A DNA stretch of 44,837 bases from Gemmatimonadota bacterium. GTDB taxonomy: Bacteria; Gemmatimonadota; Gemmatimonadetes; Gemmatimonadales; Gemmatimonadaceae. The translations under genes and the position numbers were made by a program. Shown piece after piece: positions 8,695 through 17,320 of this stretch. Each line of letters opens with the position of its first letter. The first letter of the stretch is position 1. The stretch covers positions 1-44,837 of the forward strand of contig QHVA01000018.1 of NCBI GenBank assembly GCA_003223425.1. The letters run 5' to 3'. The notes below the pieces were generated by a model. That model did no database searches. It was not told where the DNA came from and saw nothing but the letters and a program-made list of their open reading frames with translations.

Positions 8695-8774
8695 GTTGAT
8701 TCGATTCAAAAACGCGGTTAAGATGCAGGATCAAACAACCTGGCTTACGGGGTATGGGTTGGTTTGGTGCGATG

Positions 8775-8848
8775 GTGGCTGTAGCTCAATTGGTTAGAGC
8801 ACCGGACTGTGGCTCCGGGGGTTGCGGGTTCAATTCCCGTCAGCCACC
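8775..8848 (+). tRNA. tRNA-His (GTG)
   Basis: Complete cloverleaf: acceptor stem GTGGCTG/CAGCCAC, anticodon stem CCGGA/TCCGG with loop CTGTGGC, and a TTCAATT T-loop. A G at 8774 opposite C73 (8848) supplies the G-1 needed for histidine identity. No CCA is encoded. First gene of an eight-tRNA array. Confidence 0.96.
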
Positions 8849-8950
8849 CATTTAGTAGAAATGTGAATGCCACACGGAGCCGAGTTGTCCGCAGTTCGCG
8901 GTGATTTGCAGTTCGTGTTTGTTGTGAAGTCGGAGTGATTCTGCCGGATT

Positions 8951-9023
8951 AGGTCCGTAGCTCAATTGGTAGAGCACCGGTCTCCAAAACCGGCGGTTGG
9001 GGGTTCGATTCCCTCCGGGCCTG
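8951..9023 (+). tRNA. tRNA-Trp (CCA)
   Basis: Acceptor stem AGGTCCG/CGGGCCT, anticodon stem CCGGT/ACCGG with loop CTCCAAA (anticodon CCA), T-arm GGGGG-TTCGATT-CCCTC, discriminator G. CCA tail not encoded. Confidence 0.96.
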
Positions 9024-9081
9024 TGCGAAAAAATTGATCGCGACAACTGCGGCTCGCCCGTGGTGAAGGTCGTGTGGTTGC

Positions 9082-9154
9082 GGCGCTATCGTCTAGGGGA
9101 CTAGGACGGGGCCCTCTCAAGGCCCAAACACGGGTTCGAATCCCGTTAGCGCTA
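9082..9154 (+). tRNA. tRNA-Glu (CTC)
   Basis: Acceptor GGCGCTA pairs with TAGCGCT (a G-U pair at 1:72), followed by the Glu-typical TCGTCTA D-arm, anticodon stem GGGCC/GGCCC with loop CTCTCAA (anticodon CTC), T-arm ACGGG-TTCGAAT-CCCGT, discriminator A. It complements the Glu(TTC) gene just downstream. Confidence 0.94.
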
Positions 9155-9187
9155 TCAGATGGATGAGGGATGACAAGCGCATCCGAT

Positions 9188-9259
9188 GGCCCCATCGTCT
9201 ATCGGTTAGGACGGCACCCTTTCACGGTGCAGAGAGGGGTTCGATTCCCCTTGGGGCTA
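9188..9259 (+). tRNA. tRNA-Glu (TTC)
   Basis: Acceptor GGCCCCA/TGGGGCT with the same 1:72 G-U pair as the preceding Glu gene, TCGTCTA D-arm, anticodon stem GCACC/GGTGC with loop CTTTCAC (anticodon TTC), T-arm AGGGG-TTCGATT-CCCCT, discriminator A. Confidence 0.95.
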
Positions 9260-9343
9260 TTGAGACGAGCTGACTGACAACCAGCTCCGGATGGAGGAAG
9301 GTGCGTAGTGAGGAAGGGGTTTCCGACCCTGACTCCCGAAGTT

Positions 9344-9418
9344 GGGGCCGTAGCTCAGTTTGGTTAGAGCACTCGACTGTCACTCGAGAGGTCGCGGGTT
9401 CGAGCCCCGTCGGCCCCG
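9344..9418 (+). tRNA. tRNA-Asp (GTC)
   Basis: Acceptor GGGGCCG/CGGCCCC, anticodon stem CTCGA/TCGAG with loop CTGTCAC (anticodon GTC), T-loop TTCGAGC, discriminator G, which is an Asp identity element. Confidence 0.96.
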
Positions 9419-9481
9419 TTGATTTTTGAAGCTTCGCCGTTTTCTGCAGCGTTTCGCGCGGCGAAGAGTGAAGGAGAAGTT

Positions 9482-9563
9482 GCCCTGGTGGTGAAATTGG
9501 TAGACACGCCATCTTGAGGGGGTGGTGCCGTAAGGCATAGCGGTTCGAGTCCGCTCCAGGGCA
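9482..9563 (+). tRNA. tRNA-Leu (GAG)
   Basis: A class II tRNA of 82 nt: acceptor GCCCTGG/CCAGGGC, anticodon stem CCATC/GGTGG with loop TTGAGGG (anticodon GAG), a long variable arm (TGCCGTAAGGCA), T-arm with TTCGAGT, discriminator A as expected for leucine. Confidence 0.95.
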
Positions 9564-9568
9564 TCGCG

Positions 9569-9640
9569 GCCACAGTAGCTCAGGGGTAGAGCACCCGATT
9601 CGTAATCGGGCGGTCGTGAGTTCAATTCTCACCTGTGGCT
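9569..9640 (+). tRNA. tRNA-Thr (CGT)
   Basis: Acceptor GCCACAG/CTGTGGC, anticodon stem CCCGA/TCGGG with loop TTCGTAA (anticodon CGT), T-loop TTCAATT, discriminator T. It begins only five bases after tRNA-Leu, so the two must be processed from one transcript. Confidence 0.95.
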
Positions 9641-9663
9641 CTCGATCGCTCTGAAGTGACCTC

Positions 9664-9736
<73 letters not shown>

Positions 9737-9766
9737 TTTCGAGTTTAGGCCGTTGCACGAGTCAAG

Positions 9767-9801
9767 AGCGCTTGGTCACGATTGGTGACCGAGCGCTTTT
9801 T
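9767..9801 (+). terminator. Intrinsic terminator of the tRNA array
   Basis: A 13-bp stem with one G-U pair (AGCGCTTGGTCAC / GTGACCGAGCGCT, ATTG-centred 4-base loop) is followed at once by a run of five T. It starts 31 bases after tRNA-Gly and closes the eight-gene tRNA transcript. Confidence 0.9.
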
Positions 9802-9924
9802 GTTGGCGCGAATCTCTACGTCACTTTGGGCCTAGGCATACGTAAGCATGACGTATCCTCGATCATTGTAAGAACGATAGCGTGGGACCTCCGAAGTGCG
9901 GCCTACCCCCTTTCCGAGGATACC

Positions 9925-11223
9925 ATGCGATACACAACGCTCCCCCTTCTGGTCGGGATCTTTCTGGCAGCAACCAGCTGTAGGGATCCATCTCCGCTCG
10001 GTCCTTCGTTCGATCCGGGAATCGCCAACCACGCCAGCGTCACGACTCCGAGTTCAGGCCCGTGGGCGAGAATCGTCGAAGGCGAGACCGGTCCCGGCTC
10101 GCTTTACGCGCTTTATATCCCTCAAAACTGGAACGGGCAGGCAGTCTACTACGCTCACGGTGTGCGGCCCCCGGTTCCGTTCGCGCCAATCTCGCTCGAC
10201 AATCAGGACAACTTCTTCGAGGTGCGCGACGCACTTGGCGCTCTCGGGTATGCCTTTGCCTATTCGAGTTTTTCAGAGAACGGGTTAGCAGTAAAGGATG
10301 GTGCGCAGCGCACGCACCAGCTCAGTGGTCTGTTGACCTCCGAGCTCCACCAGCAGCCGCGGCGGAACTACCTGGCAGGCTACTCACTTGGTGCACTCGT
10401 GGCCTTGGAGCTCGCCGAGCGGTTCCCCACGCAGTACGACGGCGTGCTGGCGATGTGCGGTACGGTCGGAGGGACGGTCCGCGAGCTTCAGTACGTTGGC
10501 GATGTGCGCGCGCTCTTCGACGCGTACTATCCCGGAGTACTCCCCGGCACCGTAATTTCGGCCCCGAGTACGCCGCTCACCGTCGCTCAGGTGCAAGCGC
10601 TGGTTATCGGGGCAATCACACCGACGCCCGAGAGGCCGGATGCAGCGCTGCGACTGTTCGCGATCGCAAGCACCGCGCAAACACCGCTCGCGTACCTACC
10701 GATGGGAAGCCTGGGAGATCCGTCGAGCCCAGCATTTCAGACGCTGGTCGGTTCGCTAATCACCGCGCTGTACTACCAGCTCCTCGGCACGCCGGACGTC
10801 GTCGATCGCACTCATGGCCACTCGCCGTATGACAACCGCAAGACGATCTATACGATGGGGACCCCGGCGGTTCCCGTTCCGCAGCTCGTTCCGGTCATCG
10901 AGGGAATGATCGCCGCGTCGAATGAGTCCGTTACTCGCTACGACATAACGCCGGACGCGCAGAACTATCTACAGAACTATTACGTGCCTTCTGGCGACGT
11001 GAAGATTCCAATAGTTAGCGTCCACAATCTCTGGGATCCGCTCGTACCCTTCTTTCACGAGCCTGCCCTCGCCGAGATTATGGGACCCCAGGTTGCATCG
11101 CGCATGCTCCTGCAGCGCTCGGTAGCCAACTATGGGCATTGCAACTTCACGACAGATCGGGTCGTGAGCTCTTTCCAATCGCTTGTCGACTGGGTAGCGA
11201 CTGGCGTAAAGCCGACGAGCTGA
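9925..11223 (+). CDS. Alpha/beta-hydrolase lipoprotein (secreted esterase or lipase-like)
   Basis: A 432-residue exported hydrolase. The start at 9925 has a cgagga ribosome site and gives a lipoprotein signal ending ATSC (Cys19); the longer open frame to the left runs through tRNA-Gly and is not coding. The catalytic triad of an alpha/beta-hydrolase is visible: nucleophile elbow GYSLG (Ser154), Asp371 in HNLWDPLVPF and His405 in NYGHCNF. HNLWDPLVP is also the late-Asp motif of secreted prolyl-peptidase or tannase-like families, so esterase versus peptidase is open. A lid-like insertion lies between about residues 190 and 330. Followed by its own strong terminator. Confidence 0.83.
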   Translation: MRYTTLPLLVGIFLAATSCRDPSPLGPSFDPGIANHASVTTPSSGPWARIVEGETGPGSLYALYIPQNWNGQAVYYAHGVRPPVPFAPISLDNQDNFFEVRDALGALGYAFAYSSFSENGLAVKDGAQRTHQLSGLLTSELHQQPRRNYLAGYSLGALVALELAERFPTQYDGVLAMCGTVGGTVRELQYVGDVRALFDAYYPGVLPGTVISAPSTPLTVAQVQALVIGAITPTPERPDAALRLFAIASTAQTPLAYLPMGSLGDPSSPAFQTLVGSLITALYYQLLGTPDVVDRTHGHSPYDNRKTIYTMGTPAVPVPQLVPVIEGMIAASNESVTRYDITPDAQNYLQNYYVPSGDVKIPIVSVHNLWDPLVPFFHEPALAEIMGPQVASRMLLQRSVANYGHCNFTTDRVVSSFQSLVDWVATGVKPTS

Positions 11224-11250
11224 CCAGAAGGCCGTTTCGCACGTTGCTGT

Positions 11251-11288
11251 AAAAACAATCCCGCGCGCACCGCGGGATTGTTTTTTTT
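11251..11288 (+). terminator. Intrinsic terminator after the alpha/beta-hydrolase gene
   Basis: Stem CAATCCCGCG / CGCGGGATTG with a short loop and eight consecutive T; A-rich upstream (aaaaa), so it may also work in the other direction. Confidence 0.92.
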
Positions 11289-11439
11289 GTGTGGCATATG
11301 AAGAGACTTTCCAGCGATTGCGTGCTCGCTTGCTATTGCGCGGGTACGCTGATCGATTCGCTCTAGCGCCAGCTACGAATCGGAGCCACACTAGTGCTAC
11401 CCACCCTTCTGTCGAACGCTTTCAACGAGGAGGGGATTC

Positions 11440-11958
11440 GTGAATACCACTCAACTTTGCGTTGGCGCGTTGGCCGGGATCACACTGGCTTGCGCGTCAA
11501 AGCCCACGCCGATCACGATCAGCGGTGACTCGGGTGCCCGCGCATCGCTCGCGGGAAAGTGGGCTGGGGAGTACAACAGTCCGGCAACAGGAAGAAGCGG
11601 AAGCATCGTGTTCGATCTCTCGCCCTCGGGCGACTCCGCGAGCGGCGACGTAGTAATGGTGCCGCGTGGGTACGGCAGGCCGCTGATTCCATATGGGAAC
11701 GCTTCGAATACCGCAATCGGCGCAACACAGACCGGCGCCAACTCGCAGGTTCTCACTATCAAGCTCGTGCGCGTGGCCGGTGACACGGTGAGTGGCGTGT
11801 TGGATGCGTATCGCGATCCGGAGTGCGATTGCCCAGTCCAAACTACGTTCACGGGCAGAATAAGCGGCGACACCATCGACGGGACTTTCACCACGCGTGG
11901 CACGCAGTCTAACGCAGGACAGACCGGAACCTGGCGAGTAAAGCGCACGACTAGGTAG
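11440..11958 (+). CDS. Small secreted lipoprotein of unknown function
   Basis: 172 residues, GTG start with a strong gaggagggg site. A signal peptide ends TLAC (Cys18). The mature part is beta-rich with repeating glycine/threonine strands (GKWAGEY..., SGDTIDGTFTTRG..., GQTGTWRVKR), giving the look of a small lipocalin- or barrel-like fold in which each strand pair ends in a GT/GTF turn; this is a visual impression only. A DPECDCP segment holds two close cysteines. The amidohydrolase frame begins directly after this stop, so the two are probably co-transcribed. Confidence 0.72.
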   Translation: MNTTQLCVGALAGITLACASKPTPITISGDSGARASLAGKWAGEYNSPATGRSGSIVFDLSPSGDSASGDVVMVPRGYGRPLIPYGNASNTAIGATQTGANSQVLTIKLVRVAGDTVSGVLDAYRDPECDCPVQTTFTGRISGDTIDGTFTTRGTQSNAGQTGTWRVKRTTR

Positions 11959-12035
11959 TACGCGCGGGAATCGCGATTGCGTTACTGGCCTCGGTCGCTT
12001 GTACCCGCGGCACCGAGCAAAACGCCGTCGCGATT

Positions 12036-13370
12036 ATGCACGTATCAGTGATCGACGTCGCAACTGGCGCGACCCACCAGGACAATACAGTCCTGATCAA
12101 CGGCAATCGAATCAGTTACGCGGGGCCGGCGGCAGATGCGAAGATTCCCGCCGGCGCCCGAGTGATCGACGGTCGCGGAAAGTTTCTCATTCCCGGACTC
12201 TGGGACATGCACGTCCACGGATTCGTGTACGTCTTCTCTGATTTTGCCGGGTCGCTCATGATCGCGAATGGTGTAACCGGTGCCCGTGATATGGGCTATT
12301 ACATCGATACGACTTTGCGCTGGAAAGCGGACATCGCCGCCGGACGTGAGATCGGACCGCGCCTCGTCGCCGGTGCACGAATCGACGGACCTGTCAACAA
12401 AGCGCGCTTCGTCGCCCACGTCGTCACTGACGAAGATGGTGTGAGAGCGGTCGACACCCTTTCGCGCAAGAAAGACGGCTCTCCGCGCGCCGATTTCATA
12501 AAGACGTACTCATGGGTTCCGCGTGCGGCCTACTTTGGAATCGCGCGCGAGGCGAAGAAGCTCGGAGTTCCTTTCGTCGGGCATGTTCCGTATTCGGTCA
12601 GCGTCGTTGAAGCGTCCGATGCAGGCCAGCGCAGCATCGAGCATGAGGACGATCTGATGCGCGGCTGCAGCTCGAGGGACAGCTTGCTGCGCGCGCGGTT
12701 TGGTGATAGCCGCAGCGTCAATGCGCCCGATCAGCTGGTAATCATTCGAGAGCAGGCGCGCTTGCTCCGTACGTCGTACGATCCCGTCCGATGTCGTTCT
12801 GTGATCGCCACATTGGCGCGCAATCATACGTGGATCACACCGACGCTGGTCGTCTATCAGCCGTACGCGCACGCCTTCGACAGCACCGTCACCCATCCTG
12901 AGTGGGCGAAGTACGTTCCGGGGTTGGTGCAGGGGGGCTGGATGCGCAGAATGGCGGGAGTAACGCCCGCCGACTCGATGGTTGTGCGCAGCTACTTCAG
13001 CTTCGATCGCACGCGCGATCTCCGGAACGCCGGCGTGAAGTTGCTGGCGGGCACGGATATGCCACAGGCATTCGTGTATCCTGGCTTCAGTCTCCATAGG
13101 GAGCTCGAGCTACTCGTGCGGTCTGGGCTCACACCGTTAGAAGCGCTGCGGGCCGCGACATACAACCCCGCGGAATTCCTCGGCGCACTCGATTCCCTCG
13201 GAACTATTGCCCAGGGAAAACTGGCGGATCTGATCCTCCTCGACGCCGATCCTTTGACCGACATTCGGAATACTCGCCGCATTTCTGTCGTCATCGCCAA
13301 CGGACGAGTCTTCGACGCGGTAGCGCGCGCGCAGTTATTGAAGCACGTTGAGACCGCGCTCAAACACTGA
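12036..13370 (+). CDS. Amidohydrolase-family protein (imidazolonepropionase/prolidase-like), probably secreted
   Basis: A metal-dependent hydrolase of 444 residues from the first ATG. Landmarks are the N-terminal beta-sandwich (VIDVATG ... VIDGRGKFLIPGLWD), the HxH metal site (His59, His61), His183 in FVGHVPYS, a further His in SIEHEDD, and Asp341 in LLAGTDMPQ; the C-terminus has the usual GTIAQGKLADLILLDADPLTDI. Substrate not predicted. The start is doubtful: ATG 12036 lacks a ribosome site and sits in the first strand, while the same frame upstream (from 11955) encodes AIALLASVAC, a lipobox signal, with no ATG, GTG or TTG before it (an in-frame stop lies at 11952-11954). Either an unusual start or a small sequence change is hidden here. 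Confidence 0.85.
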   Translation: MHVSVIDVATGATHQDNTVLINGNRISYAGPAADAKIPAGARVIDGRGKFLIPGLWDMHVHGFVYVFSDFAGSLMIANGVTGARDMGYYIDTTLRWKADIAAGREIGPRLVAGARIDGPVNKARFVAHVVTDEDGVRAVDTLSRKKDGSPRADFIKTYSWVPRAAYFGIAREAKKLGVPFVGHVPYSVSVVEASDAGQRSIEHEDDLMRGCSSRDSLLRARFGDSRSVNAPDQLVIIREQARLLRTSYDPVRCRSVIATLARNHTWITPTLVVYQPYAHAFDSTVTHPEWAKYVPGLVQGGWMRRMAGVTPADSMVVRSYFSFDRTRDLRNAGVKLLAGTDMPQAFVYPGFSLHRELELLVRSGLTPLEALRAATYNPAEFLGALDSLGTIAQGKLADLILLDADPLTDIRNTRRISVVIANGRVFDAVARAQLLKHVETALKH

Positions 13371-13395
13371 TTTCTCCGTGCGCTGATGTCTGCGG

Positions 13396-14703
13396 CTAAG
13401 CGGCTGCGTCTACCATTGGTGGTGTCTTCCCCTCGGCGCGCCGTCTGGCCGGAATGCGCAGGTTAATCCTGCGCCGCGCACTTAGTACCGACAAGAGAGA
13501 GAGTGCCCAGCTCCAAACAATCCAGGAAACGCGATCTGTAAAGCTCATCGTACGCATCATCACGAGTGCGACCGCGACTCCACTCAGCGCCACATCCAAC
13601 TTGCCCCGCGGTGGCGAGGGTATTCGTCTAGCGATTACCTCGATCGCGCGCGGACCCCGTGTCATGATCGTTCGCCGGATTGCGATGTCCAGCTCCGTCG
13701 GTGTCATCGCGCGCCAGCCGGGAATTCGCATGACGCTCCACGCGGGCGAGGTTCTTCCCCAGCCATGATTATCCGTCGCAGACACGATCGCCAAGTGAAG
13801 TTTTCCCGCGAGCGCCAATATTGCTTCCTGATCGCGGGCTGTTTGTGCCATCCCTCGTGGTGAGCCATCGGATACCTCGATCGCCGCCACGCGTACGGCT
13901 CCCGTGGTCATGCTCAAGGGAATGCGCAGGATGTCACCCGGCATCGAGAGCAACAGCATTGGCGGCGCTGGTCCGCCATCGGCTGCCACCGCTGCGCCCT
14001 TCCAGTCGGGAGAGGTGATTCTCATGCGTTTTGGATCCACCCCGATGAGAATCGGATGCTCGTCGCCGTCACGAAGCTCGACTCCGGGAAGAAGAACCGT
14101 GTGGTCGCCGGCGGTGGCAGGGTTTCGCTCGGCACCAGCGAGAGCGCCATCAAAGGTGCGATGGTCCGTCACGTACGCTGCGTCGAATCCTGAGCTCGAG
14201 TGCCATTCGCGGTTTCGTTCGGCGTCGAAGCCGGCGCGTCCATCGTGCGAGGCATCGGTGTGACTGTGAAAGTCGATCGCGATGAGGTCACGATCGCTGA
14301 GCGCGAGCGAAGCCATTGGTCGACTTGGAACGAGCATGATGCCCACGATCGCGATCGCACCGCCCGCGAAGCCCAGCGCCGCTCTCACGAGTGGCGCGAT
14401 CGCGAATGGAACGCGTGAGCGAATCCTCCTGTAGCTCCAGAGCGCGATGAAGATTGCAGCGCATAAGCCGAAGGTCGCCCAGTATTGAGCGGGAGAGAGC
14501 AGGGTGAGCGCGTCGAGGACATTGGAAGCTGGCGCTACCAAATCGTACGCGATCGGCGTACGAAGACTGGCACTGAGTTCTGCTTGAGGACGCGCAACAT
14601 CCACCAATGACGACAACGAAAAAACCGCCGTGATTATGAGAGTGGCGGTAATCGCTAGCGGCCAATGGTAACCCGAGATTCGTCGTGGCTTAAGTCGGTG
14701 CAT
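13396..14703 (-). CDS. Membrane-anchored PHP-domain phosphoesterase-like protein
   Basis: 435 residues. Three hydrophobic helices (about 15-34, 74-91 and 106-124) lead into a PHP (polymerase and histidinol phosphatase) domain whose metal motifs can be read: DFHSHTDASHDG (His146, His148), YVTDH, GVELRDGDEHPILIG and SATDNHGWG. A further hydrophobic pair near residues 370-405 precedes a basic tail. PHP domains hydrolyse phosphoesters with a two- or three-metal site; the extracytoplasmic placement implied by the helices is unusual and the substrate is unknown. It is convergent with the amidohydrolase gene (25-base gap) and lies downstream of, and co-directional with, the two-component genes. Confidence 0.78.
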   Translation of the reverse strand: MHRLKPRRISGYHWPLAITATLIITAVFSLSSLVDVARPQAELSASLRTPIAYDLVAPASNVLDALTLLSPAQYWATFGLCAAIFIALWSYRRIRSRVPFAIAPLVRAALGFAGGAIAIVGIMLVPSRPMASLALSDRDLIAIDFHSHTDASHDGRAGFDAERNREWHSSSGFDAAYVTDHRTFDGALAGAERNPATAGDHTVLLPGVELRDGDEHPILIGVDPKRMRITSPDWKGAAVAADGGPAPPMLLLSMPGDILRIPLSMTTGAVRVAAIEVSDGSPRGMAQTARDQEAILALAGKLHLAIVSATDNHGWGRTSPAWSVMRIPGWRAMTPTELDIAIRRTIMTRGPRAIEVIARRIPSPPRGKLDVALSGVAVALVMMRTMSFTDRVSWIVWSWALSLLSVLSARRRINLRIPARRRAEGKTPPMVDAAA

Positions 14704-14765
14704 TAACCTCTTCGCAGAAGTGCTTGGCAGTCAATCGCTGCGAACAGTAGACGAGCAAGCTGTCC

Positions 14766-16082
14766 CTAGGATGACACAGGCGCCTCCACGCGCGGGAACG
14801 TGACAGTCACCTTGGTTCCTGTACCAGGCTGTGAGTTCAGTGTGATCTCGGCGCCATGCTCGCGGGTGATCCAGCTTGCAATCGAAAGTCCCAGTCCCGC
14901 TCCATCGGTTCTGCTGCGGGCGGTCTCTCCCCGGAAAAATCTCTGAAAAACGCGTGAACGCTCCTCCGGTTTGATGCCGATCCCGGTGTCTTCCACGACA
15001 AACGTGGGCGCCCCTTCATGCATTGATACGCGAACGCGCACCTGACCTCCAGCGTCCGTGAACTTCACCGCGTTGTCGAGCAAGATCATGATCAGTTGAC
15101 GAATAAGCGCCGGATCGCCCTCGACGGGTGCCTCCTCGAATTCGTCGACGGTGATTTCGACGTTTTTCCGCCGCGCCATGAGTTGCGCCGCTCCGGCGGC
15201 GTCGAGCGCGATATCGTCTAGAAATAGCCTCTCTTTTTCGATCTGTCGCTCGCCTGTGTCCGCGCGAGCGAGAACGAGGAGACTATCGACTATGCCGCCC
15301 AGACGATGCGCCTCCGCCTCCACGCCGCGAAGCACAGAAACATAGTTGGCTGCTTCACGTGGTTGCTGAAGGGCGATCTCCGCGCGTGTCCTCAGGATCG
15401 TGATCGGCGTCCTCAGCTCGTGCGCGGCGTCAGCCATGAAGCGGCGCATGAATTCAATCGACCGCTCGATCGGAGCAGTTGACTTACGAACGAGAATGAA
15501 ACCGCCAGCGGCGACTAGGATGAGTGCCGCGAACGCGATGGCGGCGAACGCCGCGATGAGATCAGCGTACTTGTCTTCGAGCTCCTCCTGGTCGGCAACT
15601 GCCACCGCAACGAGTTGCTTGCCCGAACCAAGCTTGAAGCGCTGGGCATGGAGTCGGAGTGTCTTTTCATCAGGAACCTCGTGCTGCGCGGTTACCTGGC
15701 CAGCCTTTCCTGCTTCACTTCCCGCACCACGAATCCAAGCGTCGACTTCAGCGGGCTTGATCGGGTTCCCCTTTAAATCGAGCAGGTAGAGCTCGCGATC
15801 GGGAATCGTGAGCTCGTCGACTGCATCGAAGACTCGCCCCTGAGCTATCCCACCCCTCTGTTCCAACTCTCTAATGCGAGCAGCTCGCACCAGCTCCAGC
15901 GTCGCACTTCGCAGAGAATCGTCGAGTTGCTGCGAGAGCTGATGGCTAATGACTATGAAAAGGCCGCCGCCCAACAGAAGGATGATGAGGCCAAAGGTGG
16001 CGACGTACCAGATTGTGAGGCGAAGCCGCAGCCGGATGAGACGCTGAATTCCCAACCGCGACGAAGTCGCTTCAATCGCCAA
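14766..16082 (-). CDS. Two-component sensor histidine kinase (OmpR-partner type)
   Basis: 438 residues: membrane helix 21-45, a periplasmic sensor of about 125 residues, helix 174-198, then a short linker to the dimerisation helix ADAAHELRTPITILRTR with phospho-acceptor His221, and the ATPase domain (LLDNAVKFTDAGG, VEDTGIGIKPEE, GAGLGLSIASWI). The TTG start overlaps the regulator stop by 11 bases, so the pair is translationally coupled; a second TTG at 16055 is possible. The H-box and layout are those of the EnvZ/CusS/QseC class, which fits the efflux genes encoded on the other side. Confidence 0.92.
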   Translation of the reverse strand: MAIEATSSRLGIQRLIRLRLRLTIWYVATFGLIILLLGGGLFIVISHQLSQQLDDSLRSATLELVRAARIRELEQRGGIAQGRVFDAVDELTIPDRELYLLDLKGNPIKPAEVDAWIRGAGSEAGKAGQVTAQHEVPDEKTLRLHAQRFKLGSGKQLVAVAVADQEELEDKYADLIAAFAAIAFAALILVAAGGFILVRKSTAPIERSIEFMRRFMADAAHELRTPITILRTRAEIALQQPREAANYVSVLRGVEAEAHRLGGIVDSLLVLARADTGERQIEKERLFLDDIALDAAGAAQLMARRKNVEITVDEFEEAPVEGDPALIRQLIMILLDNAVKFTDAGGQVRVRVSMHEGAPTFVVEDTGIGIKPEERSRVFQRFFRGETARSRTDGAGLGLSIASWITREHGAEITLNSQPGTGTKVTVTFPRVEAPVSS

Positions 16083-16740
16083 AACGATACCCGGCGCCCC
16101 GCACGGTCTGGATCAACTTGAGGGGGTACTCATCGTCGATTTTGCGACGGAGTCGCCGCACCAGCACCTCGAGCACGTTAGTAAATGGGTCGTGATTCTC
16201 GTCCCAGACGTGTGCCGTGATCGCCGCCCGGTCCACTACCTGTCCGTGATGAAGCACGAAAAACTCCAGCAGCGAGAATTCTTTCGCGGTAAGCTCGATC
16301 GGGTTCCCGGCGCGTCGCACACGCTGCGCATTGAGATCGACCTCGAGGTCGGAAACACGCAGCGTCTCGGGCAGTGGCGCACCACGTCGCCTCGCCAAAG
16401 CTCTGACCCGCGCCAACAGCTCGCGGAAGGCGAAGGGCTTGGTGAGGTAGTCGTCGGCGCCCACCTCGAGGCCTGCCACGCGATCGTCCACGGTATCGCG
16501 CGCCGTGAGCATGAGTATTGGCGTCGCGATCTCGCGCGACCGTAACTCGCGGCAGAGATCGAAGCCGCTCCCGCCCGGCAGCATGACGTCGAGGATGATG
16601 ACGTCGAAGCTCCCGAGCACCGCTTTCATCTTACCGTCGGCGTAGTTCGCAACCGTGACGACCTGGACGCCGTGTTCAGCGAAGCCGGTCTTGATGATCG
16701 CTCCCAAACCGGGATCGTCCTCGACAAGAAGTACTCTCAT
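16072..16740 (-). CDS. OmpR/PhoB-family response regulator
   Basis: 222 residues. Receiver domain with the acidic pair EDD (7-9), phospho-acceptor Asp51 (VIILDVMLPGGSGF), Thr79 (MLTARD) and Lys101 (YLTKPFAF), then a winged-helix effector domain (about 128-220) ending IQTVRGAGYRFGD. The first gene of a two-gene operon with the kinase. It is divergent from the PepSY/efflux genes across 140 bases, the usual position for a regulator of that module. By family expectation it would bind paired direct repeats or dyads; candidate dyads are noted at 17321-17373. Confidence 0.94.
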   Translation of the reverse strand: MRVLLVEDDPGLGAIIKTGFAEHGVQVVTVANYADGKMKAVLGSFDVIILDVMLPGGSGFDLCRELRSREIATPILMLTARDTVDDRVAGLEVGADDYLTKPFAFRELLARVRALARRRGAPLPETLRVSDLEVDLNAQRVRRAGNPIELTAKEFSLLEFFVLHHGQVVDRAAITAHVWDENHDPFTNVLEVLVRRLRRKIDDEYPLKLIQTVRGAGYRFGD

Positions 16741-16880
16741 GGCGCCAATTTACATCGCGCGAGGCCGGGCGGACACGCTGTAATCAGTATGACAGCTTTG
16801 CATCCTATGATTCAAGACGATAACCGCACCGTAATACCCGCGATCCACGGGTTGCAGTTCCAACACATTGAGGAGGACGC

Positions 16881-17315
16881 ATGTTCAAAGTGATAGCAAT
16901 GGCGGTTGCCATCGCTGCTACCACCACCGTCGCTGGTGCCCAGGGCACGAGTACCTACAAGAGCACGGTCAAACCCGCGACACAGGCCAGCACCACCGCG
17001 AAGCGGCACCGGAAGATGAAGAAGGCGGAGACCCAGGCCGATCTGCAGAAAGAAGCGAAGATCACCGAAGAAACAGCGCGAGCCACAGCGCTGAAGGAAG
17101 TTCCCAACGGAACAGTCAAGTCCAGTGAGCTCGAGCGCGAGCATGGCAAGCTCATTTATTCGTTCGACATCACCGCTCCCGGTAAAACCGGAATCGAGGA
17201 AGTGAACGTCAACGCAATCGACGGATCCGTGGTTGCCAAGGTTCACGAGTCCCCGAAGACAGAGAAGAAGGAAGCCGCCAAGGAAGCGAAGGAAAAGAAG
17301 ACGGAGAAGAAGTAA
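16881..17315 (+). CDS. Secreted PepSY-domain protein
   Basis: A 144-residue periplasmic protein: signal peptide (residues 1-19, cleavage near AGA-QG), a Ser/Thr/Lys-rich stretch, then one PepSY repeat (about 60-118: EETARATALKEVPNGTVKS, HGKLIYSFDI, GIEEVNVNAIDGSV), and a Lys/Glu-rich charged tail. A gaggagg site precedes the ATG. Single PepSY proteins often sit beside two-component systems and are thought to modulate peptidases or kinases in the envelope. Its place between the regulator pair and the RND genes suggests a sensory or feedback role, which is inference. Confidence 0.85.
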   Translation: MFKVIAMAVAIAATTTVAGAQGTSTYKSTVKPATQASTTAKRHRKMKKAETQADLQKEAKITEETARATALKEVPNGTVKSSELEREHGKLIYSFDITAPGKTGIEEVNVNAIDGSVVAKVHESPKTEKKEAAKEAKEKKTEKK

Positions 17316-17320
17316 GGGGC

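Noticed and set aside
9082-9259. G-U pair at position 1:72 in both tRNA-Glu genes as an anomaly
   Set aside because: I recall the same terminal pair in tRNA-Glu of other bacteria, so it is not by itself unusual.
8869-9632. Minus-strand open frames opposite the tRNA array
   Set aside because: They translate the complements of tRNA genes (strings such as GIEPPTAGFG and GLEPATSRV are the well-known tRNA artefacts).
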